64,000 nucleotides of DNA from Siccibacter colletis (GTDB lineage: Bacteria; Pseudomonadota; Gammaproteobacteria; Enterobacterales; Enterobacteriaceae): positions 1-64,000 of the forward strand of contig NZ_JMSQ01000016.1 of NCBI RefSeq assembly GCF_000696575.1, in the 5' to 3' direction. The position numbers and the translations under genes are program-made. Below the pieces are notes generated by a model. The model was not told where the DNA came from, searched no databases, and saw only the letters and a program-made list of their open reading frames with translations. Below are positions 1 through 12,675 of this stretch, one piece after another. The stretch's first letter is position 1; every line of letters starts with the position of its first letter.

Positions 1-55
1 TGTGTTAGGCCTGCCGCCAGCGTTCAATCTGAGCCATGATCAAACTCTTCAATTT
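1..55 (-). rRNA. rrs: 16S ribosomal RNA, 5' end (partial)
   Basis: Read on the minus strand, positions 55 to 1 give the conserved 16S start, including AGAGTTTGATCATGGCTCAG, the universal 27F primer region. Only the first 55 nt are inside the window. Its place downstream of hemG on the same strand matches rrnA of E. coli, so this is probably the rrnA copy. Spacer and 23S genes lie outside. Confidence 0.97.
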
Positions 56-186
56 AAAGTTTGATGCTCAAAGAATTAAACTTCGTAATGAATTACGTGT
101 TCACTCTTGAGACTTGATAATGCTTTTTCGTCTTGCGACGTGAAAGATATCAGTGCCCCGAGTGCCCACACAGATTGTCTGATAAA

Positions 187-199
187 TTGTTAAAGAGCA
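187..199 (-). promoter_or_regulatory. rRNA leader boxA antitermination element
   Basis: The minus strand reads TGCTCTTTAACAA, matching the boxA of enterobacterial rRNA leaders, where NusB/NusE assemble the antitermination complex. It lies between promoter P2 and the 16S 5' end, as in E. coli. The flanking leader (about 56-186) also closely resembles the E. coli leader, which pairs with the 16S trailer for RNase III processing. Confidence 0.9.
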
Positions 200-237
200 G
201 TGCCGCCTCGCTTATTTGTCAGCGGCGCGGGCTGCGT

Positions 238-265
238 ATACTACGCCATCCCGCTGTGGAGTCAA
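238..265 (-). promoter_or_regulatory. rRNA promoter P2
   Basis: On the minus strand TTGACT (260-265) is followed after 16 bp by TAGTAT (238-243), then a GC-rich discriminator. This matches rrn P2 of E. coli in sequence and in position, about 70-100 bp downstream of P1. Confidence 0.9.
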
Positions 266-334
266 GCATTTATTTCGCTCGCCTTCACCTGACAGGCCGG
301 CCTGTTCGCCGTTGTTCCGTGTCAGTGGAGGCGC

Positions 335-362
335 ATTATAGGGAGTTCTCAGAAACTGACAA
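335..362 (-). promoter_or_regulatory. rRNA promoter P1
   Basis: On the minus strand TTGTCA (357-362) and TATAAT (335-340) are separated by 16 bp and followed by GCGCC, the stringent-control discriminator type of rrn P1. An A/T-rich stretch just upstream (about 363-385) fits an UP element. Fis sites, expected further upstream, would fall inside the 3' end of hemG; I did not identify them individually. Confidence 0.92.
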
Positions 363-411
363 GAGGAAATCCTAAATTTTTTTCCGTTCGCCTTCTTTTC
401 ACGCAATCCGT

Positions 412-957
412 TTAGATTACCGACGAATTGTTCGCTAAACGCGCAATATTACGGGCAAAATCCTTCACCTGTTCCCAGTCGGTATACACCACTTCCTTTG
501 AAGTATCCGTTTCACCGCCGGTCATCTTCATAATCAGGCGGATCATCATGCGGTCGTACCATTTATAACGCGAGTAACGCAGCGCACCGGCGAACACAGC
601 AGCCAGCTGCGGTTTCCACGGCGCGGCCTCAAGAAACTTACGCGTATAGCTGTTGGTCTCCGGCGTGCGCTTATCCGCTTTACGCGCCACCAGGTTTACC
701 GAGAAGAACGCGCCCGGCAACGTATTAAGCGCCGCCGCATGCTGAGTGACAAAACGCATTAATGAAGGATGGAAATGGCCGTAGCGAATTGACGCGCCAA
801 TCGCCACGCTGTCATAGCGGGCCCAGTCGATATGCTCTGCGTTATGCAGGTCCATCATTTCACTGGTCACGCCCTGGGCGCTAAGTTCATTAATAATGGC
901 CGCTGCGATATCGCGGGTCTGACCGTCGCGGGTCGAAAACAAAATCAGGGTCGTCAC
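412..957 (-). CDS. hemG: Menaquinone-dependent protoporphyrinogen IX oxidase HemG
   Basis: HemG oxidises protoporphyrinogen IX to protoporphyrin IX, the penultimate step of heme synthesis, passing electrons to quinones at the inner membrane. The 181-aa protein has a flavodoxin fold: the FMN phosphate loop is FSTRDGQTR near residues 8-16, and length matches E. coli HemG. It is the last gene of pepQ-yigZ-trkH-hemG, starting 12 bp after trkH ends, and sits directly upstream of the rRNA promoter on the same strand, as at E. coli rrnA. The rRNA P1 upstream region abuts its stop codon. Confidence 0.96.
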   Translation of the reverse strand: MTTLILFSTRDGQTRDIAAAIINELSAQGVTSEMMDLHNAEHIDWARYDSVAIGASIRYGHFHPSLMRFVTQHAAALNTLPGAFFSVNLVARKADKRTPETNSYTRKFLEAAPWKPQLAAVFAGALRYSRYKWYDRMMIRLIMKMTGGETDTSKEVVYTDWEQVKDFARNIARLANNSSVI

Positions 958-969
958 AATACTCTCCGG

Positions 970-2421
970 TTATTCGCGCCAGAAGGTGGGGGTGAACAGC
1001 ACCAGCAGGGTAAACACCTCCAGACGGCCGAATAACATATTGGCAATCAGGATCCATTTTGCCGTCGGGTTCATGCTGGCAAAGTTATCTGCCACCACGC
1101 CAAGCCCTGGGCCAAGGTTGTTAAGCGTCGCCACTACGGAGGCGAACGCTGAGAAGTCATCCACGCCGGTCGCGATGATCGCCAGCATGCTGACAATAAA
1201 CACCAGCGCGTAAGCCGAGAAGAAACCCCATACTGCTTCAAGAATGCGTTCCGGCAGCGCACGGTTGCCGAGCTTAATACTGTAAACGGCATTTGGGTGA
1301 ACCAGACGTTTAAGCTCGCGGTTGCCCTGCTTAAACAGAAGAAGGATACGAATAACTTTCAACCCGCCACCGGTTGACCCGGCGCAGCCGCCGATAAATG
1401 CCGAGCAAAGCAACAGCACCGGCAGGAACAGCGGCCATTTAGCGATACTGTCGGTGGTGAAGCCGGCGGTGGTTGCCATCGATACCACCTGGAAGAAGGC
1501 CTGATTCAGCGTGGTGACCGCACTCTCATAAACGTTATGGAAATAGAGCACCAGCGTACAGATGGCCACCAGCGTCAGCTGCACGCCGATAAACATGCGG
1601 AATTCCGGGTCGCGCCAGTACACCTTAAGGTTACGACCGCTTAATAAAGAGAAGTGCAGGCCGTAGTTACAGCCGGAGATCAGCAGGAAGATGGCGATAA
1701 TGGTGTTGATGGTTGGGCTGTCGAAATAACCGATGCTGGCGTCATGGGTTGAAAAGCCGCCGATAGCAATCGTCGCGAAGCTATGCCCGATGGCATCAAA
1801 CGCCGGCATGCCGGCAAACCACAGCGCCAGGGCACAGGCTACAGTCAGCAGGACATAAATCAGCCACAGCGTTTTTGCCGTCTCGGCGATGCGCGGGCGC
1901 ATTTTGTTATCCTTCAGCGGCCCCGGCATCTCGGCCCGGTAAAGCTGCATGCCCCCGACGCCCAGAATCGGCAGTATCGCTACCGCCAGCACAATGATCC
2001 CCATCCCGCCGAACCACTGCAGCATCTGGCGATAAAACAGGATTGCGTGCGGCAGAGAATCCAGCCCGACCAGCGTCGTCGCACCCGTCGTGGTCAGCCC
2101 GGAGAACGATTCAAAGAAGGCATCGGTAACGGTGAGGTTTGGCCGCTCGGCAAAGATAAAAGGCAGCGCCCCCACGCTTCCCAGCACGGTCCAGAACAGC
2201 ACCACGATCAGAAAGCCTTCGCGCGATTTCAGTTCGCCTTTTTCACGACGGTTCGGCCACCACAGCAGGGAGCCGATAACCAGCGCAACGAAAAACGTCT
2301 GGGTAAACGCCCGCCCGGCCCCGTCGCGGTAGAGCAAGGCCACCAGCCCGGGGAGGATCATCGTTCCGGAAAAAAGGATAACCAGTAATCCAACGATTCG
2401 GGTTATGGCGCGAAAATGCAT
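970..2421 (-). CDS. trkH: Trk potassium uptake system membrane subunit TrkH
   Basis: TrkH is the ion-conducting subunit of the Trk K+ uptake system and works with the cytoplasmic NAD/ATP-binding TrkA. The 483-aa protein is highly hydrophobic and carries four pore-loop repeats; the first selectivity-filter region is TTTGATT near residues 110-116, and a later one is GCAGSTGGG. I chose the ATG giving MHFRAI, the E. coli start, over an in-frame start 8 codons upstream. It lies between yigZ and hemG in one minus-strand operon. Confidence 0.96.
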   Translation of the reverse strand: MHFRAITRIVGLLVILFSGTMILPGLVALLYRDGAGRAFTQTFFVALVIGSLLWWPNRREKGELKSREGFLIVVLFWTVLGSVGALPFIFAERPNLTVTDAFFESFSGLTTTGATTLVGLDSLPHAILFYRQMLQWFGGMGIIVLAVAILPILGVGGMQLYRAEMPGPLKDNKMRPRIAETAKTLWLIYVLLTVACALALWFAGMPAFDAIGHSFATIAIGGFSTHDASIGYFDSPTINTIIAIFLLISGCNYGLHFSLLSGRNLKVYWRDPEFRMFIGVQLTLVAICTLVLYFHNVYESAVTTLNQAFFQVVSMATTAGFTTDSIAKWPLFLPVLLLCSAFIGGCAGSTGGGLKVIRILLLFKQGNRELKRLVHPNAVYSIKLGNRALPERILEAVWGFFSAYALVFIVSMLAIIATGVDDFSAFASVVATLNNLGPGLGVVADNFASMNPTAKWILIANMLFGRLEVFTLLVLFTPTFWRE

Positions 2422-2462
2422 CTCAGACGCTTCCTTTGAAGTCAAACATTGGGGAGGGGGGA

Positions 2463-3077
2463 TTATTGTTCAATGGGGAGCAAATGCAATGCACCGCGGC
2501 TAAAATCCGCCAGCTTTGCCGTAAACGCGGGCAGAACGGAGGCGGGCAGCGCCACGCGTAAGGTTACGTCCGCCAGAAAATCGCTGTGCACAATCAGCCC
2601 CTCATGCTGTTTGAGCAACGCCTCGACGCCGGCAAGCTGCGCGTAATCACATCGCAAAGTATATTCGGTCAGCGGCACTTTGCGCTGGGTCGACAGCAGG
2701 TTCAGCGCCTGCTGCACGCCACCGCCGTAAGCTTTTACCAGCCCACCGGTGCCAAGCAGAATACCGCCGTAATAGCGCACCACCACGGCGGTAATCTCAC
2801 CGACGCCGCTGCCCATCAGCTGAGCCAGCATCGGTTTTCCAGCTGTACCCGCGGGTTCACCGTCATCCGAAAACCCAAGCTGCTGCGAATCGCCGGGCGG
2901 CCCGGCAACCCACGCCACGCAGTGATGGCGTGCGTCCGGGTGCTCAGCGCGTGTCGCTTCCACAAAAGCCTTTGCCGCCTCCACGCCATCGGTATGGCCC
3001 AGCAGCGTGATAAAGCGGCTTTTCTTGATCTCTTCGGTGAACGCCACCGGCTGCGCCGGAATTAGCCAGCCTTCCAT
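2463..3077 (-). CDS. yigZ: IMPACT family protein YigZ
   Basis: This 204-aa protein belongs to the YigZ/IMPACT (UPF0029) family, a two-domain fold of uncertain biochemical role with proposed links to translation regulation. The family signature DDGEPAGTAGKPM lies near residues 77-90, and the C-terminal half is the DUF1949-type domain. Its start codon overlaps the pepQ stop by one base (TAATG), which implies translational coupling, as in E. coli. Confidence 0.93.
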   Translation of the reverse strand: MEGWLIPAQPVAFTEEIKKSRFITLLGHTDGVEAAKAFVEATRAEHPDARHHCVAWVAGPPGDSQQLGFSDDGEPAGTAGKPMLAQLMGSGVGEITAVVVRYYGGILLGTGGLVKAYGGGVQQALNLLSTQRKVPLTEYTLRCDYAQLAGVEALLKQHEGLIVHSDFLADVTLRVALPASVLPAFTAKLADFSRGALHLLPIEQ

Positions 3078-4408
3078 TATGCGAGCTTCAGATCCCGCGT
3101 CATGTTTTCGATGCTGTTCTCATAGATCACGACGTTATCTTCGATACGAATACCACCGTAAGGTTTCAGCGCCTCGATCTTCTGCCAGTTAAAGTGTTTG
3201 CTGTACGGGCCTTCGCGCCAGGTTTTCAGCAGCGACTCAATGAAGTAGAGACCTGGCTCAATGGTCAGCACCATACGCGGCGCCAGCACGCGGGTGCAGC
3301 GCAGGTACGGATACTTCGACGGCGCAGCAAGGTGGGTGCCGTTCTCATCCTGCATAAACCCGGCAACGTCATGCACCTGCAGACCCAACGGATGGCCCAG
3401 CCCGTGCGGCATAAACGGCCCGGTCAGATCGTTCTCTACCATCGCCTCTTCGCTGATGTCAGTCACGATCTGGTGACGACGCAGCAGCTTCGCGATGCGC
3501 TGATGGAACTGAACGTGGTAGTCGGTGTAGCGCACCCCGGCTTTCAGGGTGGCGATAAGCGCCAGCTGCTCCTCGTTTACCTCTTTCACCAGCTCCGCAA
3601 ACTCGCTGTCGCCGTTGGCCGCCCAGGTGCGGGTCAGATCGGCTGCGTAGCCATTGTACTCAGCACCGGCATCCAGTAAGAAGCTGCGCATTTCCGACGG
3701 CGCGCGATGCTCAAGCGTGGTGTAGTGCAGCACGGCCGCATGCTCGTTAAGCGCCACGATGTTGCCGTAAGGCACATCGGTATCGCGATGCCCGGTGGCA
3801 GTGAGGTAAGCCTGGTTGATATCGAACTCGCTCATGCCGGACAGGAACGCTTCGTGCGCCGCCTGGTGACCGATCACCGCCGTCTTCTGCGCTTCACGCA
3901 TACAGGCCAGTTCATAATCGGTTTTGTAAGAACGGTGGTAATGCAGGTAATCAATCACTGCTTTCGGGTTGACGTTTGCCGCGCTGATATCAACCTGCAG
4001 GGCGCGTTCCGGTACCGGCCCGATATAGCCAATATTGCCGCGCGCCGCTGGAAGCTGGCTGCCGATACCGTCGGCTTTCGGCAGGGCGATAATCTCGATT
4101 TCATCGGTCCAGAATGACGTCGGCAGCGGTTCAACGCTGTGCCAGTAATCGACCGGCAGATAGAACCACAGCTTAGGTTTGTTGACCCCGTCCACCAGCA
4201 GCCAGCAGTTCGGCACCTGCGTAACCGGCACCCAGGCTTTAAACTGCGGGTTCACTTTAAAGGGATAAGCGTGGTCGTCGAGAAAGACGGTCATCAGTTC
4301 GCCTGAGTGGATCAGCAGCGCATCCAGCTTGCTGCGACTCAGTACATCACGCGTGCGTTCCTGCAAGGTAACAATATGATTCTTATATAGAGCGGCCAGT
4401 GATTCCAT
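3077..4408 (-). CDS. pepQ: Xaa-Pro dipeptidase PepQ
   Basis: PepQ hydrolyses dipeptides with a C-terminal proline. The 443-aa protein has the pita-bread metallopeptidase fold: metal ligands are visible in [19 protein letters not shown] (two Asp), PHGLGHPLG (His), TIEPGLYF (Glu) and GGIRIEDN (Glu). Length equals E. coli PepQ. It is the first gene of the operon running to hemG and diverges from fadB, with a 189-bp gap holding the FadR operator. Confidence 0.96.
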   Translation of the reverse strand: MESLAALYKNHIVTLQERTRDVLSRSKLDALLIHSGELMTVFLDDHAYPFKVNPQFKAWVPVTQVPNCWLLVDGVNKPKLWFYLPVDYWHSVEPLPTSFWTDEIEIIALPKADGIGSQLPAARGNIGYIGPVPERALQVDISAANVNPKAVIDYLHYHRSYKTDYELACMREAQKTAVIGHQAAHEAFLSGMSEFDINQAYLTATGHRDTDVPYGNIVALNEHAAVLHYTTLEHRAPSEMRSFLLDAGAEYNGYAADLTRTWAANGDSEFAELVKEVNEEQLALIATLKAGVRYTDYHVQFHQRIAKLLRRHQIVTDISEEAMVENDLTGPFMPHGLGHPLGLQVHDVAGFMQDENGTHLAAPSKYPYLRCTRVLAPRMVLTIEPGLYFIESLLKTWREGPYSKHFNWQKIEALKPYGGIRIEDNVVIYENSIENMTRDLKLA

Positions 4409-4555
4409 GTTTTACCCTTCTCTGTAGTAACCCTGAATTCCCGCATCTTAGCACACCGTCCGGCGCACCCGCGCGTTTCAGCTGTTCGTGATCGACGCAG
4501 CAAAAATTTAAACAGTAATTTGCATTTCATTAACATCAAATCCACACTCCGCTTC

Positions 4556-4572
4556 ATCTGGTATGACCAGAT
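4556..4572 (+). promoter_or_regulatory. FadR operator upstream of fadB
   Basis: The sequence ATCTGGT-ATG-ACCAGAT is a perfect 7-bp inverted repeat ending 25 bp before the fadB ATG. It matches the FadR repressor site of E. coli fadBA in sequence and place. FadR would repress beta-oxidation until long-chain acyl-CoA releases it. Confidence 0.9.
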
Positions 4573-4597
4573 CCCCTTGCGGATTCAGGAGACTGAC

Positions 4598-7961
<3,364 letters not shown>

Positions 7962-8000
7962 CCCGCAGAGATATTCCAAAAAAGTTGAGTTGCCGTGTTT

Positions 8001-8027
8001 CCCGCCTGTCAGGGGCGGGTTTTTTTA
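8001..8027 (+). terminator. Rho-independent terminator of fadBA
   Basis: CCCGCC-TGTCAG-GGGCGGG forms a GC-rich hairpin followed directly by seven or eight T residues. It lies 40 bp after the fadA stop. Confidence 0.9.
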
Positions 8028-8105
8028 TTTCAGAAAATCGCGTAGCAGGATTGCGGGAGGGTCTGTGGTAGCGTCGCGCTGATTAATATTAAAAAGGACG
8101 TCACC

Positions 8106-8414
8106 ATGAAACTGATAACAACACTTCTGGCGCTGTGCCTTCCGGTAAGCGCATGGGCCGATAGCGCGCAGGTATGTCTGGAGTACGGTAAGCAGCAGAT
8201 GGCAGAGAACGCCGAAATGCGTAACCTGTTGAGTGCGATGCATATTGAGCCAGATAGCGTGGTCGAGAACCGCTACGACGCAAACGTGGGCAGCCAGCAT
8301 ATTGCCACCGAGCTCAGCGCCGGGCTTCGCAGCCGTCAGGGCGATGCCGCCACTATGCTATGCCTGCTGAATAACGATCGGCCGCTCTATGTCTATTTCA
8401 ACACGCGGAAGTAA
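8106..8414 (+). CDS. Small exported protein of unknown function
   Basis: I do not recognise this 102-aa protein. It starts with a clear signal peptide (MKLITTLLALCLPVSAWA, cleavage expected after residue 18), leaving about 84 residues in the periplasm. Two cysteines (VCLEYG near residue 22 and MLCLLN near 88) could form a disulfide. A possible ribosome binding site (AAGGACG) precedes the ATG. E. coli K-12 has no gene here between fadA and fre, so it is accessory. It has its own start after the fadA terminator and is convergent with fre. Confidence 0.75.
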   Translation: MKLITTLLALCLPVSAWADSAQVCLEYGKQQMAENAEMRNLLSAMHIEPDSVVENRYDANVGSQHIATELSAGLRSRQGDAATMLCLLNNDRPLYVYFNTRK

Positions 8415-8418
8415 GGCG

Positions 8419-8445
8419 TCAGGCCCGGCGGATACCGGAGCCTGA
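8419..8445. terminator. Possible hairpin between convergent genes
   Basis: TCAGGC and GCCTGA form a stem with further CCGG/CCGG pairing inside, placed between the stop codons of the small exported gene and fre. There is no T-tract on either side, so it may be a weak or Rho-assisted terminator. Confidence 0.4.
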
Positions 8446-8461
8446 ACGGAAGGACGAGGGA

Positions 8462-9163
8462 TCAAAGAAACGAGAAGGCATCACCGAACAGGCGATCTTC
8501 GCGCGCATCACGCTCGTTGCAGAACAGGTCGCGGGCGATTTTCGCCATCTCAAACCGCCCAGCAATATAGATATCGTGCCCGGAGAGGGTCTCGAAATCC
8601 TGCATTACCGCAGTCAGCACGGTACCGGAGCGGCCACGCCACTCATCGTGCGGCTGCTCAACCACCGGCTCAACGCGCAGCTTCGGATGCTTCAGCGCCA
8701 GCGCTTCCAGTTCCGGAAGATCGTAGAGGTGCTTGTCTTCGCGGCCGCCCCAGTAAATCGTGATGTCACGATCCGGGTTGCGCGCCAGGGCGGTTAACAG
8801 AATAGAACGCACATAAGAGAACCCGGTACCACCGGCAATCAGGATCAGCGGACGGTCATCTTCTTCACGCAGCCAGGCATCGCCATGCGGAATATCCACC
8901 AGGATTTCACGATCCTGCAGGATGCGGTCCATCACCGCCATCGCGTAGAGGTTCAGTTCCGAAGCCCCGATATGCAGCTCGATAAACTCCTGTTCACTCG
9001 GGGTGGACGCCATCGAGAACGGGCGCTTGTCACGCTCGTCCATTACCACCATCAGATACTGCCCGGCGCGAAATGAAAACGCGGCCTCGGGTACTAAACG
9101 GACGCGATACACCGTATCCGTGATGGCATCTACCGAGGTCACTTTACAGCTTAAGGTTGTCAT
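8462..9163 (-). CDS. fre: NAD(P)H-flavin reductase Fre
   Basis: Fre reduces free flavins with NAD(P)H; the products can reduce ferric complexes and reactivate ribonucleotide reductase. The 233-aa protein belongs to the ferredoxin-NADP reductase family: the flavin-binding RPFSMAS motif is near residues 46-52 and the nucleotide-binding GGTGFSY near 109-115. I chose MTTLSCK, the E. coli start, over an ATG seven codons upstream. It lies downstream of ubiD on the same strand, 54 bp away. Confidence 0.96.
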   Translation of the reverse strand: MTTLSCKVTSVDAITDTVYRVRLVPEAAFSFRAGQYLMVVMDERDKRPFSMASTPSEQEFIELHIGASELNLYAMAVMDRILQDREILVDIPHGDAWLREEDDRPLILIAGGTGFSYVRSILLTALARNPDRDITIYWGGREDKHLYDLPELEALALKHPKLRVEPVVEQPHDEWRGRSGTVLTAVMQDFETLSGHDIYIAGRFEMAKIARDLFCNERDAREDRLFGDAFSFL

Positions 9164-9217
9164 GCGTTCCCTCTGTCGGGTCAAAAAAACGTAAGCACAA
9201 CGATAGCGCCACGGCGC

Positions 9218-10693
9218 TTACCGCAAGTCAAATATAGCCAGTTCATCCCAGATAGCGTCAATTCTTGCCACCACTTCCGGGTCTTTTTCAATGGGAGTAC
9301 CCCATTCACGCTGCGTTTCGCCAGGCCACTTGTTGGTGGCGTCCATCCCCATTTTCGACCCGAGGCCGGAGACCGGCGAGGCGAAATCGAGGTAGTCGAT
9401 CGGCGTGTTTTCTACCATCACCGTATCACGCGCCGGGTCCATGCGTGTAGTGATGGCCCAGATTACGTCGTTCCAGTCGCGGGCATTAACGTCGTCATCG
9501 CACACGATGACAAATTTGGTGTACATAAACTGGCGCAGGAACGACCAGACACCAAACATCACGCGCTTGGCATGACCGGCATACTGTTTTTTGATGGTGA
9601 CCACAGCGAGGCGATAGGAACACCCCTCCGGCGGCAGATAGAAATCAATAATTTCCGGGAACTGCTTTTGCAGAATGGGAACCAGCACTTCGTTGAGCGC
9701 CACGCCCAGCACCGCCGGTTCATCCGGCGGACGGCCGGTATAGGTGGAGTGGTAAATTGCATCTTTACGCCGGGTGATGTGCGTAACGGTAAACACCGGG
9801 AAGTTATCCACTTCATTGTAATAACCGGTGTGGTCGCCGTACGGACCTTCAGGTGCCATCTCGCCCGGCTCGATATACCCTTCCAGCACGATTTCCGCGC
9901 TGGCTGGCACTTCGAGATCGTTCGACACACACTTCACCACTTCGGTTTTGGTGCCGCGCAACAGCCCGGCGAAAGCGTATTCAGAGAGCGTATCCGGTAC
10001 CGGCGTTACCGCACCGAGAATGGTTGCCGGATCGGCACCCAGCGCCACGGAAACCGGGAAACGCTCACCCGGATGCGCAGCGCACCACTCCTGAAAGTCG
10101 AGCGCGCCGCCGCGATGGGAGAGCCAGCGCATGATGAGTTTGTTCTTGCCGATCACCTGCTGGCGATAAATTCCCAGATTCTGACGCTCTTTGTGCGGAC
10201 CGCGACTGACGGTCAGCCCCCAGGTAATCAGTGGCGCTACGTCGCCCGGCCAGCACTGCATGACCGGAATACGCGTCAGATCGACCGCGTCGCCCTCCTG
10301 CACCACTTCCTGGCACGGGGCGCTACGCAGACGTTTCGTCGGCATATTCAGCACCTGCTTAAACTGCGGCAGCTTGTCGAAGAGGTCGCGGAAACCGCGC
10401 GGCGGCTCCGGCTCTTTGAGAAAGGCCAGCAGCTTGCCCACTTCGCGCAGCGCGGTTACGTCATCCTGGCCCATCCCCATCGCTACGCGCTTCGGCGTGC
10501 CGAACAGGTTACAGAGCACCGGCATGTCGTACCCCTTCGGGTTTTCGAACAGCAGCGCAGGACCGCCAGCACGCAGGGTGCGATCGGCAATTTCCGTCAT
10601 CTCAAGATGCGGATCGACCGGGATGGCAATACGTTTGAGTTCGCCCTGCTGCTCAAGCAGCGCAAGAAAATCGCGTAGATCGTGGTATTTCAT
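9218..10693 (-). CDS. ubiD: 4-hydroxy-3-polyprenylbenzoate decarboxylase UbiD
   Basis: UbiD decarboxylates 4-hydroxy-3-octaprenylbenzoate in ubiquinone synthesis using prenylated FMN supplied by UbiX. The 491-aa protein spans the whole UbiD fold (E. coli 497 aa); conserved parts include [30 protein letters not shown] and the central TGRPPDEP segment. It diverges from rfaH and precedes fre. Confidence 0.96.
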   Translation of the reverse strand: MKYHDLRDFLALLEQQGELKRIAIPVDPHLEMTEIADRTLRAGGPALLFENPKGYDMPVLCNLFGTPKRVAMGMGQDDVTALREVGKLLAFLKEPEPPRGFRDLFDKLPQFKQVLNMPTKRLRSAPCQEVVQEGDAVDLTRIPVMQCWPGDVAPLITWGLTVSRGPHKERQNLGIYRQQVIGKNKLIMRWLSHRGGALDFQEWCAAHPGERFPVSVALGADPATILGAVTPVPDTLSEYAFAGLLRGTKTEVVKCVSNDLEVPASAEIVLEGYIEPGEMAPEGPYGDHTGYYNEVDNFPVFTVTHITRRKDAIYHSTYTGRPPDEPAVLGVALNEVLVPILQKQFPEIIDFYLPPEGCSYRLAVVTIKKQYAGHAKRVMFGVWSFLRQFMYTKFVIVCDDDVNARDWNDVIWAITTRMDPARDTVMVENTPIDYLDFASPVSGLGSKMGMDATNKWPGETQREWGTPIEKDPEVVARIDAIWDELAIFDLR

Positions 10694-10798
10694 GCAGTTT
10701 TTCGTGGCCTCTTTGCTGGCTTGCCATTATACGGTGTTAGCCGCAGCCATGCTGTAATTTTGTTAATCAGACGTGACAATGCGCCGCCGGACGCCTGG

Positions 10799-10828
10799 CT
10801 GCAACGCGAAGTATGACGGGTATATACT
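10799..10828 (+). promoter_or_regulatory. Probable rfaH promoter with ERIC-like sequence
   Basis: TATACT at 10823-10828 is a good -10 hexamer about 70 bp before rfaH; no strong -35 is visible. The bases just upstream, from 10807 (CGAAGTATGACGGGTATA), look like the terminal part of an ERIC element as I recall it, so the promoter may have been partly built from a repeat remnant. Confidence 0.4.
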
Positions 10829-10895
10829 GTTCTCACTACCTCAGTGCGGCGGGTTTTGTTATCCTTTCGCGCCTGACATCCGGAAAAGAGACATT

Positions 10896-11384
10896 ATGGA
10901 ATCCTGGTATCTCCTGTATTGCAAACGCGGGCAACTCCAGCGGGCGAAAGAGCATCTGGAACGTCAACAGGTTGCCTGTCTGACGCCGATGATCGCGCTG
11001 GAAAAAATTGTGCGCGGAAAGCGAACTGCAGTCAGTGAGCCGCTGTTTCCTAACTACCTGTTTGTGCATTTCGATCCGGAAGTCATTCACACCACGACCA
11101 TCAGCGCCACGCGCGGCGTCAGCCACTTTGTGCGTTTTGGCACCCAGCCGGCCATCGTTCCGCTTACCGTGATCCAGCAGCTGATGGAGTATCAGCCGGA
11201 AAACGTGGTAGATGAACATACGCCGTGGCCGGGCGATACCGTGGTGATCACCAAGGGCGCGTTTAAGGGGCTGGAAGCCATTTTCACCGAGCCGGACGGC
11301 GAGGCGCGCTCCATGCTGCTGCTGAACTTCCTCAACAAGCAGGTGTTGCAGAGCGTCAGAAATACCGAATTCAAAAAGATTTGA
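10896..11384 (+). CDS. rfaH: Transcription antitermination factor RfaH
   Basis: RfaH is a NusG paralogue recruited to RNA polymerase at ops elements. It promotes expression of long operons such as those for LPS core, capsule and conjugation, and counters Rho and H-NS. The 162-aa protein has the NGN domain from [13 protein letters not shown] through about residue 100, then the metamorphic C-terminal KOW domain ([19 protein letters not shown]). I chose MESWYL, the E. coli start, over an upstream in-frame ATG that overlaps the likely promoter. Confidence 0.96.
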   Translation: MESWYLLYCKRGQLQRAKEHLERQQVACLTPMIALEKIVRGKRTAVSEPLFPNYLFVHFDPEVIHTTTISATRGVSHFVRFGTQPAIVPLTVIQQLMEYQPENVVDEHTPWPGDTVVITKGAFKGLEAIFTEPDGEARSMLLLNFLNKQVLQSVRNTEFKKI

Positions 11385-11409
11385 AAAAGGCCCGGTTTAT
11401 CCGGGCCTT
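11384..11409. terminator. Bidirectional terminator between rfaH and the glycine-zipper gene
   Basis: GGCCCGG-TTTAT-CCGGGCC forms a strong hairpin with an A-rich left flank (AAAAA) and TTAA on the right. It can serve the minus-strand gene at 11415, whose transcript would end in a U-run, and also rfaH. Confidence 0.8.
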
Positions 11410-11414
11410 AACGT

Positions 11415-11747
11415 TTAATGGGTGGCTTCACCAATAACGCCACCGGCTCCTGCACCGACCGCCGCACCTTTCAGCACGCTATTCCCGGTCATCGCCGCTG
11501 CGCCTGCGCCAACAACGGCGCCGACCGCTCCCCCTTTACGGGCGGCTTTACCTTTGTCACCGTGCTTCAGCATCGCGCCGGTGCCAGCTCCGACAACTGC
11601 ACCGCCGACCGCGCTTTTCACGCTTTTGCCCGCGACCGCGCCCGCCGTCGCCCCCAGCAGCGCGCCGGTTGCCGTTTTGTCGATCGCCAACGCCGGACCA
11701 CACAGCAGCGCAGACAGAATAATTATTCCCGTCGCCTTACGTTTCAT
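11415..11747 (-). CDS. Glycine-zipper exported protein of unknown function
   Basis: This 110-aa protein has a signal peptide (MKRKATGIIILSALLCGPALA) and is then almost wholly Gly/Ala/Val repeats of the GxxxG type, such as GALLGATAGAVAGK, VGGAVVGAGTGAM and GAVGAVVGAGAAAM. Short basic links (KHGDKGKAARK) separate two or three such segments. This is the glycine-zipper pattern seen in outer-membrane-associated or pore-like proteins. No lipobox cysteine is placed convincingly. E. coli K-12 has no gene here between rfaH and tatD. The function is unknown. Confidence 0.7.
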   Translation of the reverse strand: MKRKATGIIILSALLCGPALAIDKTATGALLGATAGAVAGKSVKSAVGGAVVGAGTGAMLKHGDKGKAARKGGAVGAVVGAGAAAMTGNSVLKGAAVGAGAGGVIGEATH

Positions 11748-11829
11748 CGCATTCCCTTTTATGACGAATTGCTAAACCTGGCAGGGATATTCCTGCCGCG
11801 CGAGGATAGCACTGCGGAAAAAAGGGTTT

Positions 11830-12633
11830 TTAGGTGCCGGTGTGACGGCGGGCGTCGGCCAGGGAAAAAAGCCGCTCAACGTTAGCGGTCGTGATTTCCG
11901 CCAGCGTATGGGGATCTTCACCACGCCAGTGGGCTACCTGATGCAGAATATGGGGTAAATAGCAGGGTTCATTGCGGCGCGATGCAGGTTTCGGCCGCAG
12001 ATCGCGCGGTAGCAGATAAGGCGCGTCGGTTTCCAGCATCAGCCGGTCAGCCGGAATAAGCGGGAGCAGCTCGCGTAGTTCAAGGCCACGACGTTCGTCG
12101 CATACCCAGCCGGTGATACCCAGAAAGAGACCGCGATCCAGACAGGCCTGCGCTTCCTGCGCGGTACCGGTAAAGCAGTGCAGCACCCCGCCCGGTAGCT
12201 TATCCAGCCACGGGTCGAGCAGCTCAAGAAAGCGTTCATGCGCATCGCGGCAGTGCATAAACACCGGCAGCGACAGCTCTGCCGCCAGCGCCAGCTGGGC
12301 GGTAAACGCGCGCGCCTGCTCATCAGGTGTCGAAAAATTACGGTTAAAATCCAGCCCGCACTCGCCGATAGCCACCACCTGCGGCTGGCTGGCAAGCACG
12401 CGCAGCGCATCGGCACTCTCTGCCTGCCAGCTGCTGCTGTCGTGAGGATGCACGCCGGCAGTAGACCAGCAGTTCGGGTAGCGCGCTGCCAGGGCAGCCG
12501 CCTGCTGGCTTTCATGCAGGTTAGTGCCGGTAAGCAGCATACCGGTTACGCCCGCCGCTGCGGCACGCGCCACTACCTCATCCCGGTCCGGGTCGAACTG
12601 CGAACTGGTGAGGTTCACGCCGATATCAAACAT
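11830..12633 (-). CDS. tatD: 3'-5' deoxyribonuclease TatD
   Basis: TatD is a metal-dependent 3'-5' nuclease of the amidohydrolase fold, implicated in DNA repair and RNA turnover; despite its name it is not needed for Tat export. The 267-aa protein (E. coli 260) shows metal-site motifs GECGLDF near residue 92, [10 protein letters not shown] near 127, HCFTG near 152 and ETDAPYL near 203. It follows tatABC on the same strand, 42 bp after tatC. Confidence 0.95.
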   Translation of the reverse strand: MFDIGVNLTSSQFDPDRDEVVARAAAAGVTGMLLTGTNLHESQQAAALAARYPNCWSTAGVHPHDSSSWQAESADALRVLASQPQVVAIGECGLDFNRNFSTPDEQARAFTAQLALAAELSLPVFMHCRDAHERFLELLDPWLDKLPGGVLHCFTGTAQEAQACLDRGLFLGITGWVCDERRGLELRELLPLIPADRLMLETDAPYLLPRDLRPKPASRRNEPCYLPHILHQVAHWRGEDPHTLAEITTANVERLFSLADARRHTGT

Positions 12634-12675
12634 AAGTCGTTACCTGTAAAAAACCGCCCCTGAGGGCGGCTGTGA

